The translations under genes were made by a program, and so were the position numbers. 64,000 bases of DNA from Gymnothorax reevesii (taxonomy: Eukaryota; Chordata; Actinopteri; Anguilliformes; Muraenidae): NCBI GenBank assembly GCA_029721435.1, contig CM056580.1, positions 22,183,367 through 22,247,366 on the forward strand. The letters are read 5' to 3'. The number at the start of each line of letters is the position of its first letter. The stretch's first letter is position 1. Below are positions 1-11,583 of this stretch, in pieces. The notes beneath the pieces were generated by a model. The model was not told the DNA's origin. It saw only the letters and a list, made by a program, of their open reading frames with translations, and did no database searches.

Positions 1-1438
1 GCATTATATCCATTTGTGACAGCGGGCTTGAGTTTTCCCACCTACACTTTATAGCTATCAGTGATCCAGCACTTGAAAGCTCATATTGTTCATGGTAATC
101 AGTGTTATTATAGCTTAGTTTTTCTCGACATATTAACTTTGAAAAGCTGCTTTTTGTTGACCTCCAGTGGCTCCAGCTTTGCTGGAATACCTTTTAAAAA
201 TGTAGGCGATGTTCATTGTTCGCCTACGTACTCTTGTATTTCGAGGACTGCACAGACTGAACAGCTCCATCTAACCTTATACAGATTTTGTGACTCAGGT
301 AGAGGATCCACTAACCTAAAAGAAACATTTCACTTAAACCAACTCTCTGAGCTGGACTCTAAACGTGCGGATTAACTTTTGTTTGGTTAGTTGGCTATGA
401 GAAGACCCAGTTTTTGTTTTTTTTTGTTTTTTCATTTTGTCATGCAATATATTTTTTATTCAATTTCAACATGTTTAAGGAAAGAGTATATCTGAAATAC
501 TTAATGCTGAATGAGCTACTTACATGCTTCTCTTGAAATGCGGTTGAATTCCACCCCTTATTCATTTTTAATATTTTATGCCTTTCAAATTACAGAGAAA
601 AACTGTAAGTGATAGGGCTATCCTTATTTATTGTTATTATGACAGTGATTTCCAGTTGCATGAAAAGGCTCAGTAATAGCATTCGCACTTTTACTACCTT
701 TAAATAATTTGCTTGTTAAAGCCATGTAGCGTACCTTGTTGTAGCGCCGGCCCATCAAAGACTGACGGGCCTGCTATATCAGGAAATTTTTGTCTTTTTA
801 TTTTTTCTTTGATGTGATTTAAATTTAGGCCTGTTTGTCTCTTCGCGATGTTGTATGATTATAAGTGGAGGTTTTATCACTTTATCTTTTGTGCAGTTTC
901 ATTGTCAACTGAGTGTACGGTGATATATTTAATAACAAGGTGTCTGCAGCTCACAGAAGACTTGGCCTAGTATGGTGTCTGATGTGCTAAATCTCACTTT
1001 GAAATGTTGAAGAAGTTAGAATTCAATAATTAAGCCATCTCAAGGCAAGGCACAGGTAGCGCTCTTAGTTGCTCACCATCTCAAATATTATGCATTCCTC
1101 AACTTTCTGGCCCATTTTTCAAGTAATTTTTCAAATGATGTGATTGATGGTGGACTGTCCGCAGGCCAGTTAATGTTTGCTGTGCTGTTTATTTCAGCAC
1201 AAAATGAGAACCGCAATTACTAGAAAAGAAATGGAACAATGTGAATTATTTGGATGAAAAATCCTAGGATTGCAGCTTATATGGATATGAGCTACAAACT
1301 TCCACTAACATCCAATTTCTTTTTTGCTACAGATGTGGAGACACAATGGCAGCAATTTCTGGAGCATTTTCCTGTAAATCTAGTACTGTAATAAGTGTCT
1401 GTGAGAGTGTATGAGTGTGTGTTGTGCACTCCCTAATA
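1..1438. other. Non-coding upstream intron DNA, no feature seen
   Basis: AT-rich single-copy-looking sequence. The short open frames here (for example 61-375) have no recognisable motif and no exon-like borders. It lies 5' of the edil3 exons on the same strand, so it is most simply part of an edil3 intron. Confidence 0.5.
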
Positions 1439-1770
1439 CACTGCATGGCCACAAATATTTGGACACCAGCTCTCTCAACATCTAACACCAAAATAATTTA
1501 CATTAATATTGTGCTGGAAATGCCTTCACTCTTTTTAGATGGATTTCCACAAAACGCTCGAACCTTTCTATTCTCGGCTAGATTTTCTTCCATTGAAGCC
1601 AGAAAACCAGGTTCCATGTGGTCAAGGTTCGGGCTTCGCGCAGCGCATTCAAGCTCTAAATCTCTGATTTTGAAAAACTTCTCCGTAGCTGAATGTATGA
1701 ATTGGATTGTGTTGGGCAAACCGCTCATAGCACGGGGACACCTTGAAACGAATTGTTTGTTGCAGAACCA
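1439..1770. mobile_element. Tc1/mariner-type non-autonomous element, one end visible
   Basis: Directly after a TA dinucleotide (1437-1438) comes CACTGCATGGCCACAAATAT followed by TTGGACACC. This matches the common fish Tc1-type terminus built on a 'TATGGCC-AAAAGTATTTGGACACC' theme. The sequence after it (ladder of 'ggatttccacaaaacgctcg') also resembles the usual interior of such elements. I could not find the matching inverted end, so the right border is a guess and the copy is probably truncated. Confidence 0.42.
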
Positions 1771-1899
1771 ATATTTTAGTGGCCTGGCCCGAGCTATTGA
1801 AAATCACACTGTGCCTTTGGCCTCATCTTATGCATGTATAGAAATATTTGTACGCTTATATTACACACAAAAAAAAAAAAAAACTCTCATTGAAAGGCG

Positions 1900-4800
1900 C
1901 TATAGTTCTCCTCAGGCTGACTTGGCACCATTCACAAAAGCAGCACTTAAAAGAATTTTTAATGTGGAAATGTCAGCGGGGTTAAACAGAGTATGGACCT
2001 GCCAAGAACACAAAACAGGAAACATGGCTTTCAGTGGCCTCAGGCAGCGCAGCTCACACACCTTTGCTTAGTCTCTTTAAGTTCCTTTGTGAATCTATTT
2101 TTTGGATTGTTCCTTTTTTTCCTTCCCAACCAAGGTCAGCACCCTGATGGAGAAGCCACAAAGCACTTTGGGGATTTCTCTTGTCTGATAGTGTTTGGCG
2201 GAGACTACAGCTGGTTCAATCCCTTCAGTCACCCTTGGCTATCCGGAGGCAAGAGTTTAACTTGAGTTATGAGCCTTATAAACCCAGGGCACAACTCTAG
2301 CCTGCCAGTGCTGTGCCATTTGCATTCACTCTTCCATCCCTGGGCCGTCAGCCTGCTGCACCGGTTCTGCTCAAAGACACACTCATCTTTATAAGAGATC
2401 ACTACAGGAAGCACAATAAATGCAACCCTATGCATAATGCACTGAGCACTGATGTCCAGAAACTGGAAATATAATGCGGATGGCCTCCTCTATCACATTT
2501 GGAACAACAGGACATGTACAATTAATTCCTTTGGTCGGGATTGTGGTCTTTGGTTAAGCAGACTCCTCCCATCTCTTCCTGTGTAGTAGCACGTAAACTA
2601 TCAATGTACACTTTACATTAACCATTGCAGATTAATGTAGATTATTACCACTGTTATTTAACAGTTCTTTCTTACTCAACCTTTGTTCAAGCGTGTAACC
2701 ACCAGTAGCCACCTACAAAGCAAAAGATTATTTATTTGTTTGTTTGTTTTTGGGATTGGGCTTTTAATTCCAAGTGTTGAATAAGTATAACACACAAACA
2801 CGCTTCAGACAGGTCCGCTGTTTTTTTTCTCATCCTTAGAATTATGTCAATATTTAGAGGCACATACCTGCATTATATAAATTATTCCTTTATTATTTTG
2901 AAGACCTATCACATCAGCAAATATAGATCTGTTGTTTTGCGGTCCAGTTCACAAATCTATGACCACTTTGAAAACAACTAAAAAACTTCTGAAGGAAAAG
3001 CCAGAGTTGCATGAAAGGGTTGTTTTCGTAGGCAAAATTGTAGTCGTCTGAAAAATCACGCAACACAAACACCGCAATCACAACTGGAGAACAGCAAGAG
3101 GTCGATAGTGCTTTGATTAAATGTCTCTCATGATAAACACAATGGAGCTGGTCTTTTCTGGAAACTCAAAGCATAACTTAAGCCTTAGTTCCACCAGATA
3201 CTCAGTGAAGAGAGTGAAGGTGTGAAAGTTGTAGCATATTTTTAAACAGCATAAAATCCATAGTGTAATTACCATTGTAGACTCACTATTCATCCAATAT
3301 AAAAACAAACTTATTTTAAAATTGTTTTATATTTTAACTTTTTATTTTTATTTAATTTAATGATTTTATTATTTATTTATTTACTTATTATGTTTGATCT
3401 GATAGGGTATCGATGCTGTTACATAAAAAGTCAAATCCATTTCCTTAGATGTGCAGCTTTGCTGAAGTGAACTTGTGTGTGTGCACTTCAAAGTGCTGCA
3501 TTTGCTCATAGCATTTGAGCAGACAGAGCACCATCTTGTCTGTTATTGAGAATTGGTTGAAGCTCGAAAACCTAAAATGAATCTTCAAAGTAACTTCTCA
3601 CTATAAGGGCCAAAAATGTGTTTATTGCCTAAATTTGTGCCATTATGGGGAAAGAATCTATGGATATCTCAGTAGGAGCTCTTGCTGAATCCGACTCTAT
3701 CTAGTCCTTTCCCCTCTCCAAATGTTAATTCAGTTGTGTCAAATGAATTAAGCAGGAGTATAAATGGCTACGCTATTAACAGTCCAGTCTAGTGCTGGAG
3801 TCTTTAAATCTAGTAGTAGCCAAAGCCTTTTTATAACCCCCTTTAAGATTTCTATTCTAAATTCCATTATCTACAGAATGTGCTTTTTAATACGTCTCAT
3901 GCTTGTCTAGTCCTTGGTCTCCTCTCTCAATGTGCTGGCTATATGTATTTTTCATGCTCTGTTGATTAATTCATGAGCCTCCCGGCTATGCGATATTTAA
4001 TCTTTGTTCTGTGGACAATGTCTCAAATATCTGAATCTGATGGTTTCAGCAGGTTGTTAGAATCTGGTCTCAAATCAAAGCTACTAAGATTGTCTAGCAC
4101 CTCTGTTCCATCTTGGTAACACCAAGCCATGAATTAAAGGCATTGTTAAGTTGTTCCGTGTATTGCAGGGTAGCGCGTAGCAAAATGAAGCGTGTAAAAC
4201 TGTCTGAGGGGCACAGTCAATGACATTCTGCACATTTAGTTTCCCCTCTTCTCTCAAACTGAGGAAACTGAATGCTTGACCTCAGACTTCCTTCAACAAG
4301 CTGGTATTTTTACGATCTAATTACAAAGCCTCAAGTGAGTTCAGATGGTTGTCCTCACCACCCTTTGCCATCATGGTTTTTTTTTCCTGCAGTGTCGTCA
4401 TTTGATGATGTTACTGTCGAGACATACAGTGATACTCATTCCAGCCCCGAAGATGCACTGCATTTTTTTTTACCGCTCATCCAGAGGGAGACAGATGGCA
4501 AAATGAATGCCAGGGAGCTTTATTGCTTGAAAGACATGAGCTCATTTTATTATTTCAAAAGAAATTAAGTTTCCTTGGCCAAAGGTTGGAAAAATTCTTG
4601 ATTGTATTAAATGGTGAATTTTAGTTTGCACTGAGGGGAAATTGTGGTTGAAACTGCATGAGACAGCGAGTGCAGCCCATTTAAATGCTCGTTCAGTGTC
4701 GCTGTCTAATGAGTAGGGTGTATCTTACAGCAGATCAAGGTGACTATTTAAGAACACATGCAGAGATTTTAAAATCAGTTCAAACACTTTCAGGGAAAAC

Positions 4801-5088
4801 CTGCCATCTGGCAGCACATTGGTTTTGAGTATACAGAACTTTAACCCTGACGCAGTTCTTTACAACCCTTATACTGTCTCTGCGTTTCTGGCATTCAAGG
4901 ACTCTGTCTGTGCTACTTAATTGGAATGAATATTACACTGGTTGAAAAGGGTTAAATCTGCTATGAATCCACCCAAATTTCATCCTTTTCAAATTGAGTA
5001 TGGATCTATTCACAGAAATACTCTTCAAGCAAAAATAGATTAAAGACGGGAGAAGGTAGATGAGCTGCTTTAGGAGTGTTTATAAATA
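1900..5088. other. Non-coding intron DNA, no feature seen
   Basis: AT-rich sequence with poly(T) and (TTTG) runs (2730-2750, 3300-3390). No exon-like frame, TIR pair or RNA gene was recognised. Short open frames such as 4272-4568 look fortuitous. Confidence 0.5.
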
Positions 5089-5096
5089 ATTTAGCC

Positions 5097-5345
5097 CAGG
5101 GGTGGGCAATCCTGGTCCTGAAGGGCTGGCATGTATGAAAGTTTTTATTTTTATCAATTACCCTGGCTAATTGAGCTAATTGGTTGCAAGTGCAAATATA
5201 GATTTGAGCAAAAATTCTATCAAAGAAAATTTTTTATGTTGGGAGACAAGAACAGTCTTTGGTCGTTCATGATAATTTAAAGAACAGAGCCTGAAATGTC
5301 AGATTTCATAAATAGTTTGGCTAATTTAGGTAATGCCCACCTCTG
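5097..5345. mobile_element. hAT-type MITE, 249 bp
   Basis: Starts CAGGGGTGGGCAATCC and ends TGCCCACCTCTG, which are imperfect inverted termini with the CAG...CTG form typical of hAT elements. It is flanked by 8 bp direct repeats differing at one base: ATTTAGCC (5089-5096) and ATCTAGCC (5346-5353). No coding potential. An 8 bp target duplication is the hAT hallmark, so the class call is fairly firm. Confidence 0.75.
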
Positions 5346-5492
5346 ATCTAGCCTGTTGGTATTGCCATTTTTACCACAATATTCAGCAAAAGAAGATGTG
5401 TCCCTCAGATAAAGCTGAATTATACGGGGAATGAGGGCACATGATAGCGGTATTAGAAACATACATACAGACCTCGAGCTCTGTGTGGACTG

Positions 5493-5517
5493 TGTGTGTG
5501 TGTGTGTGTGTGTGTGT
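5493..5517. repeat. (TG)n microsatellite, left flank of the LINE
   Basis: Twelve and a half TG units directly abut the 5' end of the LINE at 5518. A (GT)n tract of the same 25 nt length abuts its 3' end at 10267. This suggests insertion into, or duplication of, a TG tract. Confidence 0.9.
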
Positions 5518-5797
5518 CTCGACGGGATCACCACCTTATCGAGGTGAGGCACTTTGCGCGTCTCCATGACCCCTAGAGCTATGTCAGCCAGAGTCTCGCA
5601 CTCCTGGCAGGGTCACCCAAGCCGATCAAGTCGAAGGGTAGAGGCTAGACTAAGAGTGATCCCAAACCTGCACCTGGGGATAGGCATAGGCGGAGTCCAA
5701 CAGACTGGACTACCGGCAGCCCCCTGCAACTCCTGCCAGACGAAGGTCGTCATGGGTTCCCTCATGCCACTGGAGGTTCACCTGGCAGGAGTGAAGA

Positions 5798-6655
5798 TGG
5801 TTCCTAGTCCAAGCACTGATCCTCTCCCGCCTGGACTACTGCAACTCCCTCCTTGCTGGCCTCCCAGCATCCGCCATCAGACCACTGCAGCTCATCCAGA
5901 ACGCTGCAGCTCGCCTGGTCCACAACCTCCCAAGACACTCCCACGTCACCCCCCTGCTCACAAAGCTCCACTGGCTCCCTGTTGTTGCTCGCATCAAATT
6001 CAAGACTTTGGTGCTAGCCTATCAGGGAGTCAACAAAACAGCTCCAGCCTACATCCAGAGACTGTTCAGACATTACACCCCTGCTAGAGCACTCCGCTCT
6101 GCTACTTCTGGTCGCCTGACTCCTCCCCCTCTCCGCTCCTCTCCTTCCCGCTCAAGGCTGCTGTCTGTCCTGGTACCTCGTTGGTGGAATGATCTACCTA
6201 TCGAGGTCAGAACAGCAGAATCCCTGAGCATCTTCAAGCGCCGCCTGAAAACTCACCTCTTCAGGCTCCACCTTTCCCCTGCTCCACTGCCCTGAATGCT
6301 GTCCCTACATCCCTTGATTTGTTGCACTTAATTCAGTTTACCTTACTTCCTGATTGTTACTGCTTGATTTGGTTTCCCTTAATTTTTTTATGCACCCTAT
6401 TTTGTCAGTTTACTTGATTTTCCTGCCCCTTTGTTACACCTAACCTGTTGCCCTTTTATTGCACTTATTTTATTTTATTGCACTTGACTCTGCCCCTTTG
6501 TTGCACTGTAACAATAGAACATGTTCTGTCACTGACTGTTAGCACTTGTACTTGTCTCCTAGGAGCTCTGCACTTTTGTACTGTTCTTGTGCACTTTTGT
6601 ACGTCGCTCTGGATAAGAGCGTCTGCTAAGAACCGGTAATGTAATGTAATGTAAT
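5798..6655 (+). mobile_element. 5'-truncated L2-type LINE fragment nested in the 5' region of the larger LINE
   Basis: Encodes the C-terminal end of an L2/CR1-group reverse transcriptase ORF (5804-6295), then a 3' UTR with the characteristic 'GTACGTCGCTCTGGATAAGA GCGTCTGCTAA' segment and a (GTAAT)n tail at 6637-6656, as is usual for fish L2-type LINEs. Candidate 9 bp target duplication: GAGTGAAGA (5789-5797) versus GAGTGAGGA (6656-6664). The surrounding sequence reads as the split 5' UTR of the host LINE. Confidence 0.8.
5804..6295 (+). pseudogene. C-terminal part of L2-type LINE ORF2 (reverse transcriptase tail)
   Basis: An open frame of 164 codons ends at TGA 6293-6295. It lacks an ATG start because the element is 5'-truncated. 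Recognisable family motifs in order are [52 protein letters not shown], a YTPARALRS stretch, and finally [10 protein letters not shown] and [10 protein letters not shown]. This is the usual carboxy end of L2/CR1-group ORF2 after the RT domain. The catalytic RT motifs lie in the missing 5' part, so nothing functional remains. The frame is undamaged over its whole length, which suggests a fairly young insertion compared with the host LINE around it. Confidence 0.85.
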
Positions 6656-7066
6656 GAGTGAGGACTGCGCACCCACACCCTCACCTTAATCCCTACCTTT
6701 GCGCAAGCCTCTTGCTCTTAAACCCCCCCACCCACCCCCACCCCAAAGTCCTGTGGCGATGTGGAATGGTGGTGGGCACAGGCTAAGTATGTGGCTGGGA
6801 GTGCCTAGCCAAACCATGCACACAGGCAGCAATGGAGTGATGGTCGTTGAGACTGCGGGATGGAGCAGCGCATCTCCTCGGCAGCTTCCATTGCGACTGA
6901 GCAGCTCCACACTGCTCACACCTGAGATGGGGAAGGACCTAGAAAAAGTGGTCTAAAAATTGTCTGCTCTTCACACTCCGGACGGTAAACCGCAATTGTC
7001 GGAGCATCCCCCCCTCGCGGTCGAAATGACAAAAAAAGAAAGAGAAAAAATCTATGCATTGCTTCG

Positions 7067-10000
7067 TGGATCGTCCGCACATTGTTGGACCTGGCTGAAA
7101 CTCCTGACTGGCCCCACTGTAGGACAGCGCTTGTGGCCATGGAGCTCGCAAAATACAACATCGACATTGCAGCTCTCAGTGAGACCAGGCTACATGGAGA
7201 GGACTCCCTGACAGAAGTTGGTGCAGGGTATACCTTCTTCTGGAAAGGGGTCCCTGAAAGCACTCGCCGTAACCATGTAGTCGGCTCCGCTGTGAAGTCC
7301 CAACTGCTGCAGCGCATCCCGGAATCCCCTATTGGCGTCAATGAAAGGCTGATGACATGGTGTATTCCCCTGGCAAAGAAACGCTTCGCCACACTCATCA
7401 GTGCTTATGCACTAACTCTGGATGCCGAGTATAACATTAAGGAGGATTTCTACAGAGCTCTGGACACCATCCTGCAGAAAACACCGGCTACAGACAAGCT
7501 CATAGTCATGGGAGACTTCAATGCTAGGGTGGGCACGGAGCACCTGGTATGGAGTAAAGTCATTGGCCAGCACGGAGTGGGGAAAATGAACACCAATGGG
7601 CTTCGGCTCCTCTCCCTTTGTGCAGGACATCAGCTGGTCATCACAAGCACCATCTTCCAGATGAAGAACAGGTTTAAGACCACCTGGCAGCACCCCCGCT
7701 CGAAACAGTGGCATCTTCTGGACTATGTGATTGTCCGTCAAAAGGACATTCAGGATGTCCTCACCACCCGTGTCATGCGTGGAGCTGAGTGCTGGACTGA
7801 CCACCTCATAGTCAGATCCAAACTCCTCATGAGCATTCAACCCTGTGGTCCAAGGACAGCTCCTTACAAAAGGCTCAACTGTGCAGCACTGAACAGCCCC
7901 ACTACCAAAGCCAACCTTCGGCGGCTCCTTGCTGAAAACCTCGACAAGATCCCGGAGGAATCAGTTGACTGGCCAGCTCTGCGCCAGACTATCCATAGTG
8001 CAGCCTCGGGGGTGCTTAGCCTGTCAAGGAAACGCCACCAGGACTGGTTTGACTGCAACTCAACTGAGATACAGACACTTCTAAAGATGAAGCATGAGGC
8101 CCACAAAGCTCTCCTGTCCTGCCCAACATCTCTCACCCGGAAAGCCACCTTTATTGCAGCTAGAACAGCAACCCAGCGAGCCCTCCTCATGGAGGACACC
8201 TGGTGGGTGCAGAAGGCACACGAGATCCAAAACCTGGCAGACTGTAACAACACTCAGGGCTTCTATGATGCCATCAAAGCACTGTACGGCCCCAGGAAGC
8301 GGGCGATTGCTCCAGTCCGATCAGCTGACGGCTCTACACTCTTTAAGGACCGCTATGAGATCCTTGCCCACTGGGCAAACCACTTTGAGAGTCTTCTCAA
8401 TCACACCAACCCTGTTGACCCACACATTCTGGATAATCTCCCAGATCTGCCACCAATCATGAACCTCGACACCCCACCATCTAATTCTGAAACCCGGCAA
8501 GCCATTGCGAGCTTAAAGAATAACAAAAGTGCTGGACACAATGGCATCCCTGCAGAGGTTTTCAAACACGGAGGTTATCTCCTCACGCGCCGCCTGCACC
8601 TCCTGATCCAAAACATCTGGGAACATGGGACCCTCCCACAGGATTGGAAGGATGCTAACATCGTTGTTGTCTATAAGCAGAAAGGGGATAGGGCAATCTG
8701 TGGGAACAGTCGAGGAATCTCTCGCGAAAATCATGTTCGGCAAGCTAGTCGAGCACATCTCGGCAGCTGTGCTTCCGGAAACTCAGTGTGGCTTCCGGAA
8801 GACTAGATCCACTACAGACATGATCTTTGTCTTAAGGCAGCTAATCAAGAAGAGCAGAGAACATCACAAGGACCTCTACATAGCCTTCATCGACCTCAGC
8901 AAAGCCTTTGATACCATCAACCGTGAGTTACTCTGGAAACTCCTCTCCAAACTTGGGGTACCACCCAAGTTTCTCTGCATCCTCCGGCAGCTCCATGATG
9001 GGATGCAAGCCAGAGTGCTCACTGGAGAACTCCATTCAGAACTCTTCAAGGTGAACGCTGGGGTGAAGCAGGGCTGTGTCTTGGCTCAAGTGCTCTTTCA
9101 CATCCTCCTCTCTGCCATCACGTGCCTCTTCCACCGCGGCATGGGACATGAAGATGGTGTCCAGGTGGAGTACCGCCTAGATGGAAGCCTCTTCAACATC
9201 AGATGGCTCCAGGCCCACACAAAGACAGAGACTTGTCAGATCTGTGAGCTTCAGCACGCTTATGACTGCGCTGTGTTAGCTCACAGCCTAGACTCTATGC
9301 AGCACGCCCTCAACACCATCTCCAGTCTGCACCAATCCTTTGGTCTTCAGGTCAACATTCAAAAAACTGAAGTCATGTCCCAGCTCACTACCCCAACCTC
9401 CACACCCCCCAGTTTTCATATAAATGGCATTCCACTAAACACAGTGAATCACTTCACCTACCTTGGCTCCACTCTGTCCTCATACTGCTCCCTTGACACT
9501 GAACTGCACACCCATATCAATAAAGCCTCATCATCATTTGGTCGCCTACGCAGCAGGGTATTTGAAAACCAAAACCTGAAGGTCAGTACCAAGACTGCCG
9601 TCTACAACGCAGTACGTCTCTCCACTCTCCTCTATGGGGCAGAGTCATGGACCCCATACCGCCGACACATCGCTAACTTGGAGGCCTTCCACATCCGCTG
9701 CTTACAGAAGATCCTTAGCCTGTCCTGGGAAGATCGAGTCCCCCTTACTGACATCCTCAAGAACACTAATTCCATCGGCATGGAAGCAGCCATGGCAAAG
9801 AGACGTCTTCGGTGGATTGGACACACCATCCGCATGCCTGACCACCGCCTGCCCCATCAGGTCCTCTACGGCCAACTGAGAGGTGCAAAGCGCTCCGCTG
9901 GGGGGCAAAAGCGGCGCTTTAAGGACTACACCAGGGACCTCCTAAAGCGAGCCAACATCACACCACGCAGCTTGAAAGTCTGGCACTCGACAGATCAGCC

Positions 10001-10204
10001 TGGCAGATCACCTGAGGCACTGCAGTTTCACAAATACACAAAACAAATCAAGACCGACGAACCGAGATGCGCATTCAACGACACCAGCAGGCGGCTGGTA
10101 CGCCCCTGGCATCTGGCTTCCCCTGCTCCATCTGTGAGCAGGTATGCAGCTCAAGGACTGGACTCAACACCCACGAGAAGTGGCACCAGCGACACCATCG
10201 CTGA
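7067..10204 (+). pseudogene. LINE endonuclease/reverse transcriptase ORF, two frameshifts and mutated RT catalytic motif
   Basis: The AP-endonuclease domain (7067 to about 7870) keeps DIAALSETRL, VMGDFNARVG, LLDYVIVR and CWTDH; the usual opening WNVRTLL is here WIVRTLL. The RT domain follows: KSAGHNGIPAEVFK, LPQDWKDANIVVVYKQKGDR, motif A FIDLSKAFDTINR, motif B VNAGVKQGCVLAQ and motif C at 9255-9266. Motif C reads HAYD where the family has YADD, so the first catalytic Asp is lost. The frame shifts between 8722 and 8724, where about six codons expected after GNSRGIS are missing. It shifts back near 10030-10060, where the original frame resumes and ends in a C2H2 finger (FPCSICEQVC...H-x3-H) before TGA 10202-10204. 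The first frame begins upstream of any ATG (open from about 7049), so the true start is unclear. Not functional. Confidence 0.85.
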
Positions 10205-10266
10205 CCCCCGCCCCTGCCCCCCCTTGGAGCAAGCGTCATCATCGGACACGATGGACAGCTAAGAGA

Positions 10267-10331
10267 GTGTGTGTGTGTGTGTGTGTGTGTGCACGCCCAT
10301 GTATGTATGTCTGCATGTGTGTGCGTATGTG
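10267..10331. repeat. (GT)n microsatellite, right flank of the LINE
   Basis: A pure (GT) run of 25 nt (10267-10291) is followed by an imperfect TG/TATG-rich stretch. It abuts the 3' end of the LINE and mirrors the tract at its 5' end. Confidence 0.9.
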
Positions 10332-11561
10332 TGTGCATACAGTATTTGTGTTGGTGTTTGTGTTCACATTCTAACTCTTTTCAGAATGAGTTACCAAGGT
10401 AATATCACACATTGAGGACATCCAGTGTGGACTAAATGGCCAATGGCCAATTTTTATTTGAATTTTCTTTGAGTTTTCTTCCCAAAATAAGAGTAGTCCA
10501 TTCCTTCTGCTTAACTATGTAGTTATGGTTAATTCAACCTATTCTGGATCCAGTCAATATATATATTTTATGAGCCTTATAAAGATGAAAGCTTTGATTT
10601 TGTGATATATTACATGACTTGAAGAAATTGACTGTCTCCTTTTCTCTATCTCTTCGCAGCTTTCAGGTAACTGCTCTCCCTATTCAGCTGCCTTAGAGCA
10701 CATCTTGTAGGAGTCAGTTTGAGTCCGGTAATGCATGGTGAATTACCTCTGAAAATTGAAAGCTTCTGGGTCATCTTGCTCTACAGAGTTCTTACACTTT
10801 GGCCTCGCTGGAAACATTACATTTACCTCTTTTTCTTCACCTTTCTAACAAACTTTCTTACTTTTGATTCCCAAAGGAGGTCTGTTCCTAGGTGTGTGTT
10901 TAACTGTGAAATAAGTGAGCTGTGAAATATTTTTGTTAAAATGTATCGGGAATTCAGGAAGAGGGATGTGTGAAAATCTCACATCCAAATCCAAATGTAG
11001 CTTAAAACTAATTGGTTCTCACCAGCCAAGTTGTTGCATGCAGTTTATTTAAATTTTTTGATCCTTTTTAGGGGGACTCAGCCAACTGCCATGTGCACCC
11101 CAGGCTTCAGATTTTCAAAGGGGCCCTTGCAGTTTTTGTTAGGGGTACCTGGCTGCAATTGATGTGCAATGATGACAGACATATATAATATGAATAAATG
11201 CATAAATATAATCCTTTTTCACTCGTTGATACCTCTAAGCTAGCCCTGCGTACCTTTAAGCCTATGTGGGTGTTCCTGGATCAGAACAGGTTGAAAACCT
11301 CTGTCTTGAGCCATAAAAACACTACAGCACCCATTGAGACAGACTACTTTCATTCTAAAATCCCTGATCCTTGTGAACAAACAGTGCCTTTTTAGAGGCC
11401 CGGTGTGCAAGGTACCATGGGACCGTAATGCCAAGTATAGCCACAGGCCTTTAGGAGTGTTTAAAGTGCTAAGTACCAGAAAGGAAACTCCAGACCTTGA
11501 GGGACACGGCTGAAGCACTGCGGTCTAAAACCTTGCAGAACACTGACCTGGCAAGAGAGAA
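10332..11561. other. Non-coding intron DNA with a possible old repeat
   Basis: No exon recognised. Around 11250-11300 the text 'ggtgttcctggatcagaaca' followed by 'ggttgaaaacctctg', and around 11470-11520 'ccagaccttgagggacac', resemble fragments of widespread fish hAT-type MITEs. I could not pair their ends, so no element is called. Confidence 0.35.
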
Positions 11562-11583
11562 CCCCCCCCCCCCCCCCCCCCCC
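11562..11583. repeat. Poly(C) tract, 22 C
   Basis: An uninterrupted run of 22 C, then G and four more C. Long pure homopolymers of C are rare and prone to sequencing error, so its exact length is doubtful. Confidence 0.9.

Larger units (their letters stand above)
5518..10266 (+). mobile_element. Near full-length non-LTR retrotransposon (LINE), AP-endonuclease type, inactive
   Basis: The element reads on the + strand. It has a 5' untranslated region (5518-5797 and 6656-about 7050, split by a nested L2 fragment), then endonuclease, reverse transcriptase and a C-terminal zinc finger (about 7049-10204), then a short 3' tail. The termini lie against (TG)n tracts on both sides. Without the nested 0.86 kb fragment it is about 3.9 kb. 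The endonuclease and RT order and the single ORF resemble RTE-like or related LINE clades that annotation pipelines often label 'craniofacial development protein 2-like'. I cannot fix the clade without a tree. Two frameshifts and a damaged RT active site make this copy dead. Confidence 0.85.

Noticed and set aside
1415..2071. 218-codon open frame on the + strand
   Set aside because: It begins in the Tc1-type terminus, contains a poly(A)-encoded lysine run (1869-1882), has no motif, and overlaps frames on both strands. Treated as fortuitous.
5554..6087. 177-codon frame at the L2/LINE 5' region
   Set aside because: A different frame across the L2 ORF and LINE 5' UTR; the real L2 frame is 5804-6295.
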